Shown here one piece after another: positions 21,461 to 33,218 of a stretch of 64,000 nucleotides of DNA. The stretch spans positions 1 to 64,000 of the forward strand of contig NW_023503572.1 in NCBI RefSeq assembly GCF_014529535.1, read 5' to 3'. Numbering within the stretch: position 1 is the stretch's first letter; each line of letters begins with the position of its first letter. A model generated the notes under the pieces. The model saw only the letters and a list, made by a program, of their open reading frames with translations. It searched no databases and was not told the DNA's origin. Origin of the DNA: Bradysia coprophila. Taxonomy: Eukaryota > Arthropoda > Insecta > Diptera > Sciaridae. A program made the translations under genes and the position numbers.

Positions 21461-22520
21461 AAAAAACGAGCCGTCAGAACAGTCGGAGCGTTTGCTGCGA
21501 CTGAGCCCCGTACAAAACCCGTACATCTATTGCGTACGTGACCCTAGTCCGTCCGTCGCCCTACTCTTACCGTAAGCCTACTGCGCCCGTAAACGTCGGT
21601 AAAGTAAAATTCTTATGAAATGTGTACGTCTTAAAAATTGCGCAAAGCGCAATTATGAAGCCCCGTACGACATTCCTTTCAAATGTAACACAAACTACAC
21701 TTCTCACTGATCAGTGACTTTGTAATTATCATTTTCACCGATTTATATTGATTTTACGAAAAACCAAAATGGCGGCCGACGGCCATTTTGTTAGGAGGTG
21801 GAAAGTAGTACGGCTGCTTTACACTCGTTAGTACCTTTCAAACAAAAAAAAATTGAAATTCGGTCAAACTTTACTCGAGATATTAACAAAAAACACCACC
21901 TTCACTGTACGACCGAGTAGCAACATATAAGCTCACTCCAAGAGACCTAGCTCACGCTCCGGTGAATCGAATTTCATAAACGTTTTTTTCCCTGATTGGT
22001 ACGGTCAATACCTATCTAATAAAGCAAAATCCATCTAAATACGTTCAAATTTGGCCAACCTTGGCTTGAAGCAAAAACGGCTTGCCGCCCTGTACCTAGT
22101 TCACACCAAGGGGTCTAAGTCACGAGTCGGTCATCCGATTTCCATAAACTTTTTTTTGTCAATCGGTATTGTAAATACCTTTTATTTGACGTATCAGTTA
22201 CAAGTGTAACGGTTGAATGTCCGGAGATATCTTCGAAAAACCGTAAAGCACTTATTGGGCCACAGCTCGGGAAGGGTAGATCCAAAATCACTCATCTTCG
22301 AACTTAGCCTGTCTTTTGACATTACCAAACGGAAAAAAAAGAATTTTTAAAATCGGATGCGTTTTACTAAAGTTATCGTGCAGACGGACATTTTTTTTCA
22401 CTGATTTGGCATCTCTCGACAACCACAATATGTTTCCCCTTACTCAGGGAGTCCAATTCGACGTGTTACGGACGTATGCGTAAACGCATAAGACCCCAGT
22501 ACTTCGTACGGGTCTAAAAA
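21461..22520 (+). mobile_element. Family B/C repeat, complete copy
   Basis: Starts AACGAGCCGTCAGAACAGTC and ends TACTTCGTACGGGTCTAAAAA. Contains an ATTGCGCAAAGCGCAAT hairpin, the AAAATGGCGGCCGACGGCC block, GTACGGTCAATACCTATC, TTCACACCAAGGGGTCTAA and a CAGACGGACA remnant. No ORF. Confidence 0.85.
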
Positions 22521-22673
22521 TCTTGATTTTTCGAAAGTCTACTGTTACTGTAGGGTAATTAGGTACATAAAGGGGTCACAAAGTGACATACTGATGTGAA
22601 AAATAGATTTATGATAGTGGAAATAACGATTTTGAACACTCGAGTGTGGGTTCAAAGATAACGAATCCGCAAT

Positions 22674-24071
22674 AAAAACAAGGCATCAGAACAGTCGGAG
22701 CGTTTGCTGCAACTGAGCCCCGTACGACCCGTAAACCTATTTTGCCCGAAACCATTATACTTCAAAATGCTTCCGTAACGTTATTGCGTACTTGACATTA
22801 TTGCCTATTTTTGCAAATTAACTGTAAGTGTTCATCTTTAAAATTGCGCTTAGCGCAATTACAAAAGCCCGTACGAAGTACTTTTCAAGTATAAATCAAA
22901 AGTTTACGAGATGTAATTTTGAGAATCCGAATTTACAACGTTTTCTTGCCAACTTTCTTTCGGTATTGAATTATCTGTCAAACTAAACAAAAAGTAGGAA
23001 AATCTGATGAAATATTCTCGATTTATGTGCAAAAACCTTATAGGGCCACAAAGCGGCCTTAGTCCAAGGGACCTAATTCTAGAAATTTTTCCACAACTCG
23101 CTACTTAGTGTGCAAGTACATCTCAGATTTTACAAAAATTGGCGAAAACGGATGAATTTCACTTCATTTTTACCGATTTATATCGATTTTAATAAAATCC
23201 AATATGGCCGTCGGCAGTTATTTTTTTAGGAAACCGGAAATAGTAGTAGCGCTTTGCATCCGTCAATACCATTCAAACAAAAATATTCATGAAATTCGGT
23301 CAAAATTTACTGAAGATATTAGCGAAAACCACCACGTTCACTGTACGGCCGAGTAGCCAGATATGAGCAAAATTTCATAAACTTGTTTTCCCCTGATTGG
23401 TACGGTCATTACCTATCTAATAAAAAAATAATAAATTAATAAAGAAATTTGTGAAAATCCGGTCAAATTTGGTCGACCTACAAGCCAAAAATGCTTCGCG
23501 TCCTGTACCTGGTTCACATCAAGGGCTCACGAGTCGGTTATCCAATTTTCATAACCTTTTTTTTGTCGATCGATATTGTAAATTGACGTATCATTTACAA
23601 CTGTAGAGATATCGTCGAAAAACCATAAATCGCTTATGGTGCCCCAGGTTGTTAGGGGTCGGCCCTCCCTACTCGGCCCTAAGGGTTTTTTTGCACATAA
23701 ATCGAGTAAATCTCATCCGATTTTGCTGTTTTTTTTTTCATTTGAGAGGTAATTGAATATCGAATGAAAAGTTGGCAAAAATTTCGGGTTTCTAAAATAA
23801 TGTCGTAAATTGTTGGTTCTATTTGAGGGGTACGGGCTTTCGTAATTGCGCTATGCACAATTTTAAAACTGAACACTTTCAGTAAATTTGACCATGCCCA
23901 ACTTGGCTAGGTGGGCAATAATGTCAAGGACGCAATCGGGTTACGGAAGCATTTTGGTAACAGACGCATTAGAGGGTTGTAGACGTATTATGGTTACGGA
24001 CGAAATAGGATTACGGGTCGTACGGGGCTCAGTCGAAGCAAACGCTCCGACTGTTCTGATGCCTTGTTTTT
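22674..24071. mobile_element. Two family A repeats joined tail to tail
   Basis: A plus-strand copy starts at about 22674 (AACAAGGCATCAGAACAGTC) and runs to about 23660, where it lacks the (GGAC)n 3' end. From about 23661 a minus-strand copy follows (CTACTCGGCCCTAAGGGTTT) ending with the inverted 5' terminus CTGTTCTGATGCCTTGTTTT at 24071. The left junction CGAATCCGCAATAAAAACAA also occurs at 49224. Confidence 0.8.
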
Positions 24072-24161
24072 ACTGAATAAGACTTAAGTGGCACCTAACA
24101 TTATTGCTGAAGAGGTTGGGTTACCTCTTGCAATCGCTTAAGAAATTCATTGTTTGCCTTA

Positions 24162-24331
24162 GGGGCCGTCCATAAAGGACGTCCGCGATTTTTCTGGAAT
24201 TTTAGACCCCCCTCCACCCTTGTCCGCACTTTTCCACTACACAAATGTATGGCGGTCACACGTTGGCGAACCCCCCCCCCCCCCCCCCCCCCCTCACCCC
24301 CATAGTGCGGACGTCCTTTATGGATGGCCCC
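24162..24331. mobile_element. MITE with GGGGCCGTCCATAAAGGAC ends, TTA duplication
   Basis: TIRs of about 26 bp (GGGGCCGTCCATAAAGGAC and complement) are flanked by TTA (24159-24161, 24332-24334). It contains a run of 23 C at 24271-24293. The related element at 47181-47351 has ends GGGGCCGTTCATAAATTACG. A 3-bp TTA duplication fits PIF/Harbinger. Confidence 0.82.
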
Positions 24332-24640
24332 TTATCTGCAAATGTTTCTAATTCACGAAATATGCTAATGCGCAATGACGAGCATTTTCTGTTCAATGCA
24401 CTCCATGTGAATACAGTCATTTAAATGTCATTAAGAAAATTATAGGTCTATCGTTCGGCAAAATCAACGAAGAGGAACGCCAAAAAATGAATTTGCAAGT
24501 TTTGAGAGTTATTGCAATGGTCACTTTTTCGATGGCTATTCATTTTACTATAAAAAGATTTGTTAAAAAACTCATGTCGTCAGTTCAGACCTTCAAATTG
24601 CATAGATTTCATTTGTGCTTTCACGTTTTAGAATATTGCA

Positions 24641-25703
24641 ATGGGTCTTCTAGTTAAAATTGTGTTTCTAGCCTGTGTGCTAGTGGCTACAGCTAAAGTA
24701 AGTACACATTTCTGTTTGGAAGCTACGGCCTGAAGTTCCCATATAAGCATACCTTTATCTGAGTGTGTTATGTATGGTCTGAGAATGGTAGAATGCAATA
24801 GCAGTATCGATTGATGGTGGTTGTTGACCAAGTCTCAGGTATGAGTGGTTCAGCGTTGGTCGGGCAAGAGATATTACAGAGTTTGTAGAGAAAAACAAAA
24901 ATTCCGATGAAAGTAGGTTCCTAGACCATCATCTTGGTTGGAAGTGGCAAAGTATGTTGGTATTTCAGCGATTTTTGGTGAAAACACATTCCTAGAGTCA
25001 AATGAAGAAGAATGGCACACCGTTCCCTTTGTAGAATTCTAGGATTTTGTGACTCTTGACTGTTTTAGGATTATTAAGACGGTGGTTCCTTCAAATCCGA
25101 TAACTTCACATAGTCCACCATTTTCTCAATTCTAGAACGTTAGGATTTTTCGATTTTTATTTAGTTTTATCCCGATTTTTTGATAAAATTAAATCTTTAA
25201 ATGTTTCAGCCATTAACCGAAGAAGAACGACAATCAATGATTATGGAGCTAGTTGGAAAGTGTAAAAGTGCGGAAGGGGCTTCTGATGCTGATGTCCAGG
25301 GGGCAATGGCACAACAACCTCCAACAACTCGTTCAGGTCAATGCTTCCATGCCTGTATGATGGAGACTCTTGGTGTCGTATGACCGATGTACTTTAAAAA
25401 AAAATATATTTTGCTTATCAATTTCTTGTAAATAGATGATAGGTGGCAAGTTATCAGCTGAAGGCAGCGCAAGATTAGCCGAGGGATCCGGCGATCCGGA
25501 AAAAATTAAAAATTCCGAAGCAATAACCAAAGAATGTATTTCGGTTGGTGGGGGTGAACGGTATGTTTTTTTTTGAATTTTTGTGATGAACAACGTATTC
25601 ATTTCCATTCGTTTCTAGATGTGAGAGTGCAGCAGCTATAGTTGATTGTGTCGCCGCTGCAGCTGCTAAACTCGGTATTGATCCTACTAAAGATTTAAAT
25701 TAA
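24641..25703 (+). CDS. Odorant-binding protein (classic six-Cys), intact four-exon gene
   Basis: Exons 24641-24697, 25210-25377, 25436-25560 and 25619-25703 give 144 residues, with all introns GT-AG (GTAAGT, GTATGA, GTATGT donors). Exon 1 is a signal peptide (MGLLVKIVFLACVLVATA). The six cysteines follow the insect OBP pattern exactly: C1-x26-C2-x3-C3-x40-C4-x8-C5-x8-C6, making three disulphides around a helical ligand pocket. The mature protein starts near PLTEEERQSMI. OBPs are secreted carriers of small hydrophobic molecules in sensillar lymph, and also in non-olfactory tissues. The late helix is alanine-rich (VAAAAAKLG). The 512-bp first intron contains degenerate family E repeats; the other introns are 57-58 bp. 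I cannot assign an orthologue number. Confidence 0.93.
24900..25150 (+). repeat. Family E degenerate repeat in OBP intron 1
   Basis: Strings of the type CTAGAATTYTAGGATTTT, CTTCTGGACATTTGG and ATTATTAAGRTGGT repeat about every 130 bp here, at 38515-38950 and at 47385-47715. Old, non-coding. Confidence 0.5.
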
Positions 25704-25961
25704 AATTTTCACGTGATGTTTACTTGAATAGCCAATATGAAAATGTCTGTTCTTCGAGGAATCCAACGTCAATTAAACTTTAAGAATTCAAAATTTAGTT
25801 TCATTTTAAACTCATTATTTTAAACCCAAAAAACTTGAAAAATCTCTGTAAATTCTAGAATTCTTGCCCTAGGGGGCGTAGCTAGAGATAACAGTTTTGT
25901 GATATTCTTCCTCATAACGACTCAGGAATGCAGTGTCCACAAACATCCCTAAGATACCAAC

Positions 25962-26218
25962 TTTTTAGCCCCGTACGAAGTACTGGGAGATTATAAGATA
26001 AATATGCCGTTTGTAACAGTTGAATTGGAAGCAGACGGTTAGTGTTCATAGATGACGAATCAGCAATAAAAAAATGTCCGTCCGTCCGTCCGTGACCCAT
26101 AAACCTTGAGCAAATCACAGTTTTTTTTTTGATAATTCGGATGACCGACTCTTGAGTTAGAGCCCTTTGTGTGAACCAGGTAAAGGGCGGCAAGCAGTTT
26201 TCCCACATTAGTAGAGGT
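25962..26218 (-). mobile_element. Family A repeat 3' end, inverted fragment
   Basis: Starts TTTTTAGCCCCGTACGAAGT and includes GATGACGAATCAGCAATAAA and (GTCC)n at about 26077. It is truncated after GGGCGGCAAGCAGTTTT. The following 26219-26394 is unassigned, with a GC-rich imperfect inverted repeat (CAGCCGAGAG, CTCGGCGGCCGGCTGG). Confidence 0.8.
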
Positions 26219-26394
26219 CCTTAGCATAAAAATAGTAGTTAATATTGTTAGTCTGAGTCCAAAAAGATGAATATCCCTCATAGAGCACTGCGCCGTTCAG
26301 CCGAGAGGCAGTTGGCGGCTATGACACAGCCGAGAGTTCTCGGCGGCCGGCTGGTAAGATCATGTTAGCGGCTAGCCGGCTGTATCAATCACAC

Positions 26395-27663
26395 AAAAAA
26401 ACGAGCCATCAGAACAGTCGGAGCGTTTGCTGCGACTGAGCCCCGTCCAAACCCGTATATCTATTGCGTACGTGACCCTAGTGCGTCCGTCGCCCTACTC
26501 TTACCGTAAGCCTACTGCGCCCGTAAACGTCGGTAAAGTAAAATTCTTATGAAATGTGTACGTCTTAAAAATTGCGCATAGCGCAATTACGAAGCCCCGT
26601 ACGATGTTCCTTTCAAACGTAACACAAATTTCAAATTGACCTACAATTTCCTCAGTCCTATATTAACCTATATTTACCTATAAATAAACAATTTACTGAT
26701 AAATATGCTAGTATATAGCTCAAAATAACTATCTATACCGTTATATAGCTCAATATACTATATATATTTATATATAGATATCCATATTTGGGATCCTTGA
26801 AACACCACACACACATAACCAATCACTTCCCACTGATCAATAACTTTGTAAGAATTATTTTCACCGATTTATAATGTTTTTACAAAAATCCAAAATGGCG
26901 GCCGACTGCCATTTTGTTAGGAGGTGGAAAGTAGTACGGCTGCTTTACATTCGTTAGCACCTTTCAAACAAAAAAAATTGAAATTCGGTCAAAGTTTACT
27001 CGAGATATTAACAAAAAACACCACCTTCACTGTACGGCCGAGTAGCCACATATAAGCTCACTCCAAGAGACCTAGCTCACGCTCCGGTGAATAGAATTTC
27101 AAATTTTTTCCCTGATTGGTACGGTCAATACCTATCTAATAAAGCAAAATCCATCTAAATACGTTCAAATTTGGCCAACCTACAAGCAAAAACGGCTTGC
27201 CGCCCTGTACCTAGTTCACACCAAGGGGTCTAACTCACGAGTCGGTCATCCAATTTTCATAAACATTTTTTTTGTCGATTGGTATTGTAAATACCTTTCA
27301 CTTGACGTATCAGTTACAAGTGTAACGTTTGAATGTCCGGAGATATCTTCGAAAAACCGTAAAGCACTTATTGGGCCCCAGCTCCGGAAGGGTCGACCCA
27401 AAATCGCCCATCTTCGAACTTAGCCTCACTATTTTGACTACCTTTCAGGGAAAAAAGGAAATCGGATTTGATTTACTCAAGATATCGACGTGACAGACGG
27501 ACGGACAGACGGACGGACGGACGGACGGACAAAATTTTTATTGCGGATTCGTTATCTATGAACATAGGCAAACACTTTGCCCTTACCGTCTGCTTCGAAT
27601 TCCATCAATTACACACGGCATCGTAATCCTATAAACCCCTTCGTACTTTGTACGGGGCTAACA
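26395..27663 (+). mobile_element. Family B repeat, complete copy
   Basis: AACGAGCCATCAGAACAGTC to TACGGGGCTAA. Contains an ATTGCGCATAGCGCAAT hairpin, TATATAGCTCAATATA strings, the AAAATGGCGGCCGACTGCC block and a (GACG)n/(GGAC)n run at about 27497-27530. No ORF. Confidence 0.85.
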
Positions 27664-29172
27664 AAAATTATGAAAAACGGATGAAATTTACTCGAGTTAT
27701 ATGTGAAATACACATAGGGCCCTAATAGCGGCCTTAGGCCAAGGACTCAATTTTTTTTTTTCAACAACATTTTATTCGGCCTTCGATTACCTTCCAAATC
27801 AAACAAAAATTACGAAAAACGAATGAAATTTACTCGAGTTATATGTAAAATACACATAGGGCCCTAGTAGCGGCCTTAGTCCAAGGACCCAAATTAAATT
27901 TTTTTTTCAACAACATTCTATTCGGTGTTCGATTACCTTCCAAATCAAACAAAAATTACGAAAAACGAATGAAATTTACTTGAGTTCTATGTAAAATACA
28001 CATAGGGCCCTAGTAGCATTTCACTTCTAAGGCCCTAACTCACGGTCCACTCACCCGATTTTAAAAAACTTTTTTTTCCTGGATTGGTATTGACAATACC
28101 TATCATTTGCCGTGTCATTTACATTTCCATCGTTTATTTTGCCATAAATATCACCAAAAGACCTTAAATCACTTAGGTGGCCCTAACTCACGAAGGGCCG
28201 ACCCGAATATGCCCATCTTCGAACTTAGCCTCACTATTTCGACTATCTTCGACTATTTTTGAAATCGGATTTGATTTACTCAAGATATCGACGTGACGGA
28301 CATGGCTCAGAAATATTACAAAAGCTCTCCAAGCAAGTCGATCAGTGTTCTCCCATATAAATATTGACAGGGGCTACTATATCCCATAACATTCCCCAAA
28401 AATGTTTGTAAACTCGCGTGTTCCCGGACGAGCCCTCATATGGGAAACCAAAAATCCTTGGCAATCAGCTGTGCATATTTACATTATATTGTGTACGATT
28501 CGAGAAATAAATTCTCAGATGGTTTCCGTTTAATGATAAAATTGCTTTATTATCTGTTCATTTCAACGATTATTGTTCGGCGAAATTTCATCAATCAATG
28601 CTACTGGGTTACTCGATACAATAATAGTGGACACTATGCCAATCATATAATACCCAAACCCACATACTACACTACACGCCACTACACGCATCATTCTTTC
28701 GCTTTGTCTTACTTATTCCGATCAGTGATCTGTCGCCCTGACCACAATTTTATTTCGGTGAAGCGAGCTAGAGGCTCAGTATGAACTAATTTCGAAGCAT
28801 TTTTCAGAGAAGCGAAAGACGAGTTTAACGACATTAAAACAGTTTCTCGAATCTTTTCTTCTCCAACTTCTCAAATGTTCTCCACGGATCTGAAAATAAC
28901 TACGCGCTCTCGAAATATCATATGTTCACAAAATTTGTATCTACGTCGAAGCTTTTCTCCGAAATTTTTGTGTTCTCCAAGCATTGCTTGACTGCTTCGT
29001 AAGATTTCTGAGCCATGGTGACGGACAGACGGACAGACAAAATTTTTATTGCAGATTCGTCATCTTTGAACATAGGCAAACATTTTGCCCTTACCGTCTG
29101 CTTCGAATTCCATCAATTACACACGGCATCGTAATCCTATAAGCCCCTTTGTACTTCGTACGGGGCTAAAAA
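27664..29172 (+). mobile_element. Family B repeat (5' truncated), split by a 717-bp element
   Basis: Begins inside modules (TAGGGCCCTAATAGCGG) and ends CTTCGTACGGGGCTAAAAA at 29172. Interrupted at 28301-29017 within its GACGGACAGACGG run. Confidence 0.8.
28301..29017. mobile_element. 717-bp TIR element, 8-bp TSD GTGACGGA
   Basis: Inverted ends CATGGCTCAGAAATATTAC and GTAAGATTTCTGAGCCATG (two mismatches) are flanked by GTGACGGA at 28293-28300 and 29018-29025, which restores the host's GACGGACAGACGG run. No recognisable transposase; a 114-codon ORF inside (28440-28784) has no family signature. An 8-bp TSD suggests hAT, although the end is not the usual CAGNG. Confidence 0.8.
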
Positions 29173-29418
29173 GCTCCGATTCCGTGAGTCGTTCAAATCT
29201 ACGAAAAACAGCACGTCCATCGGGGAAATGTTCATTTTTCATATCATCGATGAAAGTGGCGAGATAACCGTCAAGTCGTTTCCAAACGAGACCATAAAAT
29301 TTTTTGATGACATTGAGGCTAGCATGATAAGTCGTTTTATCATTCTTTTTTAAAAAATAGTGTTGAATTGGTAAATATTTCAGTTTAATCCGTGCTATGA
29401 GATGGCAAATTTCAACAT
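29173..29418 (+). pseudogene. RPA70-like DNA-binding domain A fragment
   Basis: One frame reads LRFRESFKSTKN, then GEMFIFHIIDESGEITVK and SFPNETIKFFDDIEA, which matches the OB-fold of replication protein A large subunit (DBD-A; the LLDESGEI and FF.LIE blocks). It is bounded on both sides by family A/B repeats, so neighbouring sequence has been displaced. The frame closes at about 29350 or an exon ends near 29332. RPA70 binds single-stranded DNA in replication and repair. Whether this is a host gene remnant or cargo of a mobile element such as a Helitron is open. Confidence 0.6.
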
Positions 29419-30726
29419 TAAACGAGCCGTCAGAACTGTCGGAGCGTATGCTGCGACTGAGCCCCGTACGAACCCGTACATCTATTGCGCACGTGACCCT
29501 AGTTCGTCCGTCGCCCTACTCTTACCGTAAGTCTACCCGTAAACGTCGGTAAAGTAAAATTCTTATGAAATGTGTACGTCTTAAAAATTGCGCATAGCGC
29601 AATTACGAAGCCCCGTACGATGTTCCTTTCAAACGTAACACAAATTTAAAATCGACCTAAAATTTCCTCAGTCCTATATTAACCTATATTTACCTATAAA
29701 TAAACAATTTACTGATAAATATGCTAGTATATAGCTCAAAATAACTATCTATACCGTTATATAGCTCAATATAGCTCAATATAGCTATATATATTTATAA
29801 ATAGATATCCATATTTGGGATCCTTGAAACACCACACACACATAACCAATCACTTCCCACTGATCAATAATTTTGTAAGTATCATTTTCACCGATTTATA
29901 TTGTTTTTACAAAAATCCAAAATGGCGGCCGACGGCCATTTTATTAGGAGACCTGAAATAGTACTGACGATTCACATTTATTAATACCTTTCAAACAAAA
30001 AAAATCATGAAATTTGGTCAAATTTTACTCGAGATATTAACAAAAAACACCACCTTCACCGTACGGCCGAGTAGCCTCATATAAGCTCACTCCAAGAGAC
30101 CTAGCTCACGCTCCGGTGAACCGAATTTTATGAATTTTATTGGTACGGTCAATACCGTCAATACCTATCTATTGAAGCAAAATCCATCTAAATACGTTCA
30201 AATTTGGCCAACCTACAAGCAAAAACGGCTTGCCGCCCTGCACCTAGTTCACACCAAGGGGTCTAACAAACAAGTCGGTCATCCAATTTTCATAAACTTT
30301 TTTTTTGTCGATAGGTATTGTAAATACCTTTCATTTGATGTATCACTTACCAGTGTAGCCTTTAAATGGCCAGAGAAATCTTTCGAAAACGTTAAAGCAC
30401 TTATGGGGCCCCAACTCGGGAGGGGTCGACCCAAAATCGCCCATCTTCGAACTTAGCCTCACAATTTCAACTACCTTTCAGGGAAAAAAAATTTTTGAAA
30501 TAGGATTTGATTTACTCAAGATATCGACGTGACAGACAGACAGACGGACAGACGGACAGACGGACAGAAGGACAGACGGACAGACGGACAGACAAAATTT
30601 TTATTGTGGATTCGTCATCTATGAACATAGGCAGACACTTTGCCCTTACCGCCTGCTTCGAATTCCATCAATTACACACGGCACCGTAATCCTATAAGCC
30701 CCTTCGTTCTTCGTACGGGGCTAAAA
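29419..30726 (+). mobile_element. Family B repeat, complete copy, between RPA-like fragments
   Basis: AACGAGCCGTCAGAACTGTC to CTTCGTACGGGGCTAAAAA. Has an ATTGCGCATAGCGCAAT hairpin, AAAATGGCGGCCGACGGCC, the TACCTTTCATTTGATGTATC block and a long (GACA/GACG)n run at 30530-30593. No ORF. Confidence 0.87.
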
Positions 30727-31281
30727 ACAGGTTATCCAGTGATATATCGGAAACGGAGTTTTCATAAGTCTATCGTCCACAACCAAAATTGAAAAAATTG
30801 ATGACGATGCCATTCCGGAAATTCCATTCAATTTCGTCAAAGTTGATAAACTGAAATCTCTGGATTCAAAATCAAAATGCGGTAAATGCCATTCCATTTT
30901 CGATTTCAAAATACTTCTTCGCTGATTTGATCGGAATAATCGCCAAGAATTGGGGCGCTCAAGTGGTTGGCGGCGGGAAAACTAAGGTGGAGTTGACAAT
31001 TACTGACCGATCAAAGGAATGTGTTATTGTCAGCTTGTGGGGAAAGACATATGAGGAGCTTGGATCTGAAGGCAATGCGGTCATAATTCGCAAAGGTATT
31101 GTGAACGAATGCGCGGGAGTGAATTCGGTCAATTGCAGTGCGAATACTTTGTTTTGGAACAATCCTGACACGAAAATCGCTATTGAACAATAAATAACCA
31201 AACTGACCGAAAGTTTTCATGAAAAAAAAAAAGATTATTGTCGTATGAGGGGTTTCCTCAGCATCTATCAACTATGACGCA
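30727..31281 (+). pseudogene. RPA70-like fragment: end of domain A and domain B
   Basis: A first frame (about 30740-30922) reads GNGVFISLSSTTKIEKI, DDDAIPEIPFNFVKVDK and then a CGKCHSIF insertion before a stop. A second frame (30917-31193) continues ADLIGIIAKNWG, KTKVELTITDRSKE, VIVSLWGKTYEEL and VIIRKGIVNECAGV, then stops after NPDTKIAIEQ. This is the RPA70 linker and DBD-B OB-fold order, with one frameshift between them. The C-terminal zinc-binding DBD-C is absent. Together with 29173-29418 it reads as one locus split by a family B insertion. Confidence 0.62.
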
Positions 31282-32477
31282 TTTTTAGCCCCGTACGAAG
31301 TACGAAGGGGCTTATAGGATTACGGTGCCGTGTGTAATTGATGGAATTCGAAGCAGGCGGTAAGGGCAAAGTGTTTGCCTATGTTCATAGATGACGAATC
31401 AGCAATAATAATTTTGTCTGTCCGTCTGTTGAAATTGTGAGGCTAAGTTCGAAGATGGGCGATTTTGGGTCGACACCTCCCGAGCTGGGGCCCCATAAGT
31501 GCTTTAAAGTTTTCCAAAGATTTCTCTGGCCATTTAAAGGCTACACTTGTAAGTTATACGTCAAATGAAAGGTATTTACAATAACGAGCGACGAAAAAAA
31601 AGTTTATGGAAATTGGATGACCGACTCGTGAGTTAGACCCCTTGGTGTGAACTAGGTACAGGGCGGCAACCCGTTTTTGCTTGAACGTTGGCCAAATTTG
31701 AACGGATTTTAATGGATTTTGCTTTATTAGATAGGTATTGACCGTACCAACGAGGGGAAAAAAAGTTTATGAAATTAGGTTGACCGGAGCATGAGCTAGG
31801 TCCCTTGGAGTGAGCTTATATGAGGCTACTCGGCCGTACAGTGAAGGTGGTGTTTTTTGTTAATATCTCGAGTAAAATTTGACCGAATTTCATGATTTTT
31901 TTTGTTTGAAAGGTATTAACGAATGTAAAGCAGTCGTACTACTTTCCACCTCCTAACAAAATGGCCGTCGACCGCCATTTTGGATTTTTGTAAAATCAAT
32001 ATAAATCGGTGAAAATGATACTTACAAAGTCACTGATCAGTGGGAAGTGAGTGGTTACGTGTGTGGGCTGTTTCAAGGATCCCAAATATGGATATCTATT
32101 TATAAATATATATAGCTATGTTGAGCTATATAACGGTATAGATAGTTATTTTGAGCTATATACTAGCATATTTATCAGTAAATTGTTTATTTATAGGTAA
32201 ATATAGGTTAATATAGAACTGAGGAAATTTTAGGTCAATTTGAAATTTGTGTTACGTTTGGAAGGAACATCGTACGGGGCTTCGTAATTGCGCTATGCGC
32301 AATTTTTAAGACATACAAATTTCATAAGAATTTTACTTTACCGACGTTTACGGGCGCAGTAGACTTACGGTAAGAGTAGGGCGACGGACGAACTAGGGTC
32401 ACGTGCGCAATAGATGTACGGGTTCGTACGGGGCTCAGTCGCAGCAAACGCTCCGACTGTTCTGACGGCTCGTTTTT
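31282..32477 (-). mobile_element. Family B repeat, complete inverted copy
   Basis: Runs TTTTTAGCCCCGTACGAAGT to GACTGTTCTGACGGCTCGTT. It is the mirror of the copy at 29419-30726 with the same block order, including the ATTGCGCTATGCGCAAT hairpin near 32296. The two copies bracket the RPA-like fragment in opposite orientation. The (GTCC)n tract is short here (about 31420). Confidence 0.87.
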
Positions 32478-33218
32478 GTAAAAATTTCGTTGTAAAATCT
32501 CATCGGTAAAATTCTCGTCAACATATTTTCTTGTTTAAAATTGATTACGTTTAGGCGCAGAATGCGTCACCAAAACTGATATCAAATGTTTTGGAAGTTT
32601 AATTTTTACTAGCCGTCACCTTTTCCTCTTTTGAGGTTTTTGTGGGATTCGTGTTTACAGCTATTTGGAACAGAGCTATTTTGTCATTATGAATTTATGA
32701 ATTTTCAAGGAAAGCAGAACGAAATGTAAAAATTGTGTTGTTTCAGAAATTGACAAAACTTATGGATGGTGCAAATGAAATCTGACAGTCATTAAACACT
32801 ATGAAAATGTTGTGAAATTTTTGTCAGATAAAATAGAGATGAATTTATTTAAACTTGTCTTCCAACATGAATTTGGCAAACGGTTCATTATTGAAAAGTC
32901 AAATGAGGGACCTAATACACTAAAATGAACTCAAATGAACATAAGTTGAAAAATTTAATTCGCAAAATAAATAAGGCTACTAGTTAATTCAGGTCCCTAG
33001 TCAAACAAGCGCTCCTGTCTGGGTTATTTTTACTCTGCCGTGGACCAAGACATTGATTGTTGATGTTTTTGTAAACAACAATGCAAAGACATGGCTTACG
33101 CATTTTCTGCATACACATTTACACTTGTCTCCAAGTTGAATTTTCGACGACGTTCACGCGAATTAAGTTAAATTTCAACTCTCAAATTGTCAAATTGTAC
33201 ACAAACATTAAAATTAAA
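32478..33218. other. AT-rich intergenic DNA, nothing recognised
   Basis: No ORF with a family signature and no obvious repeat; many short stops on both strands. Confidence 0.5.
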
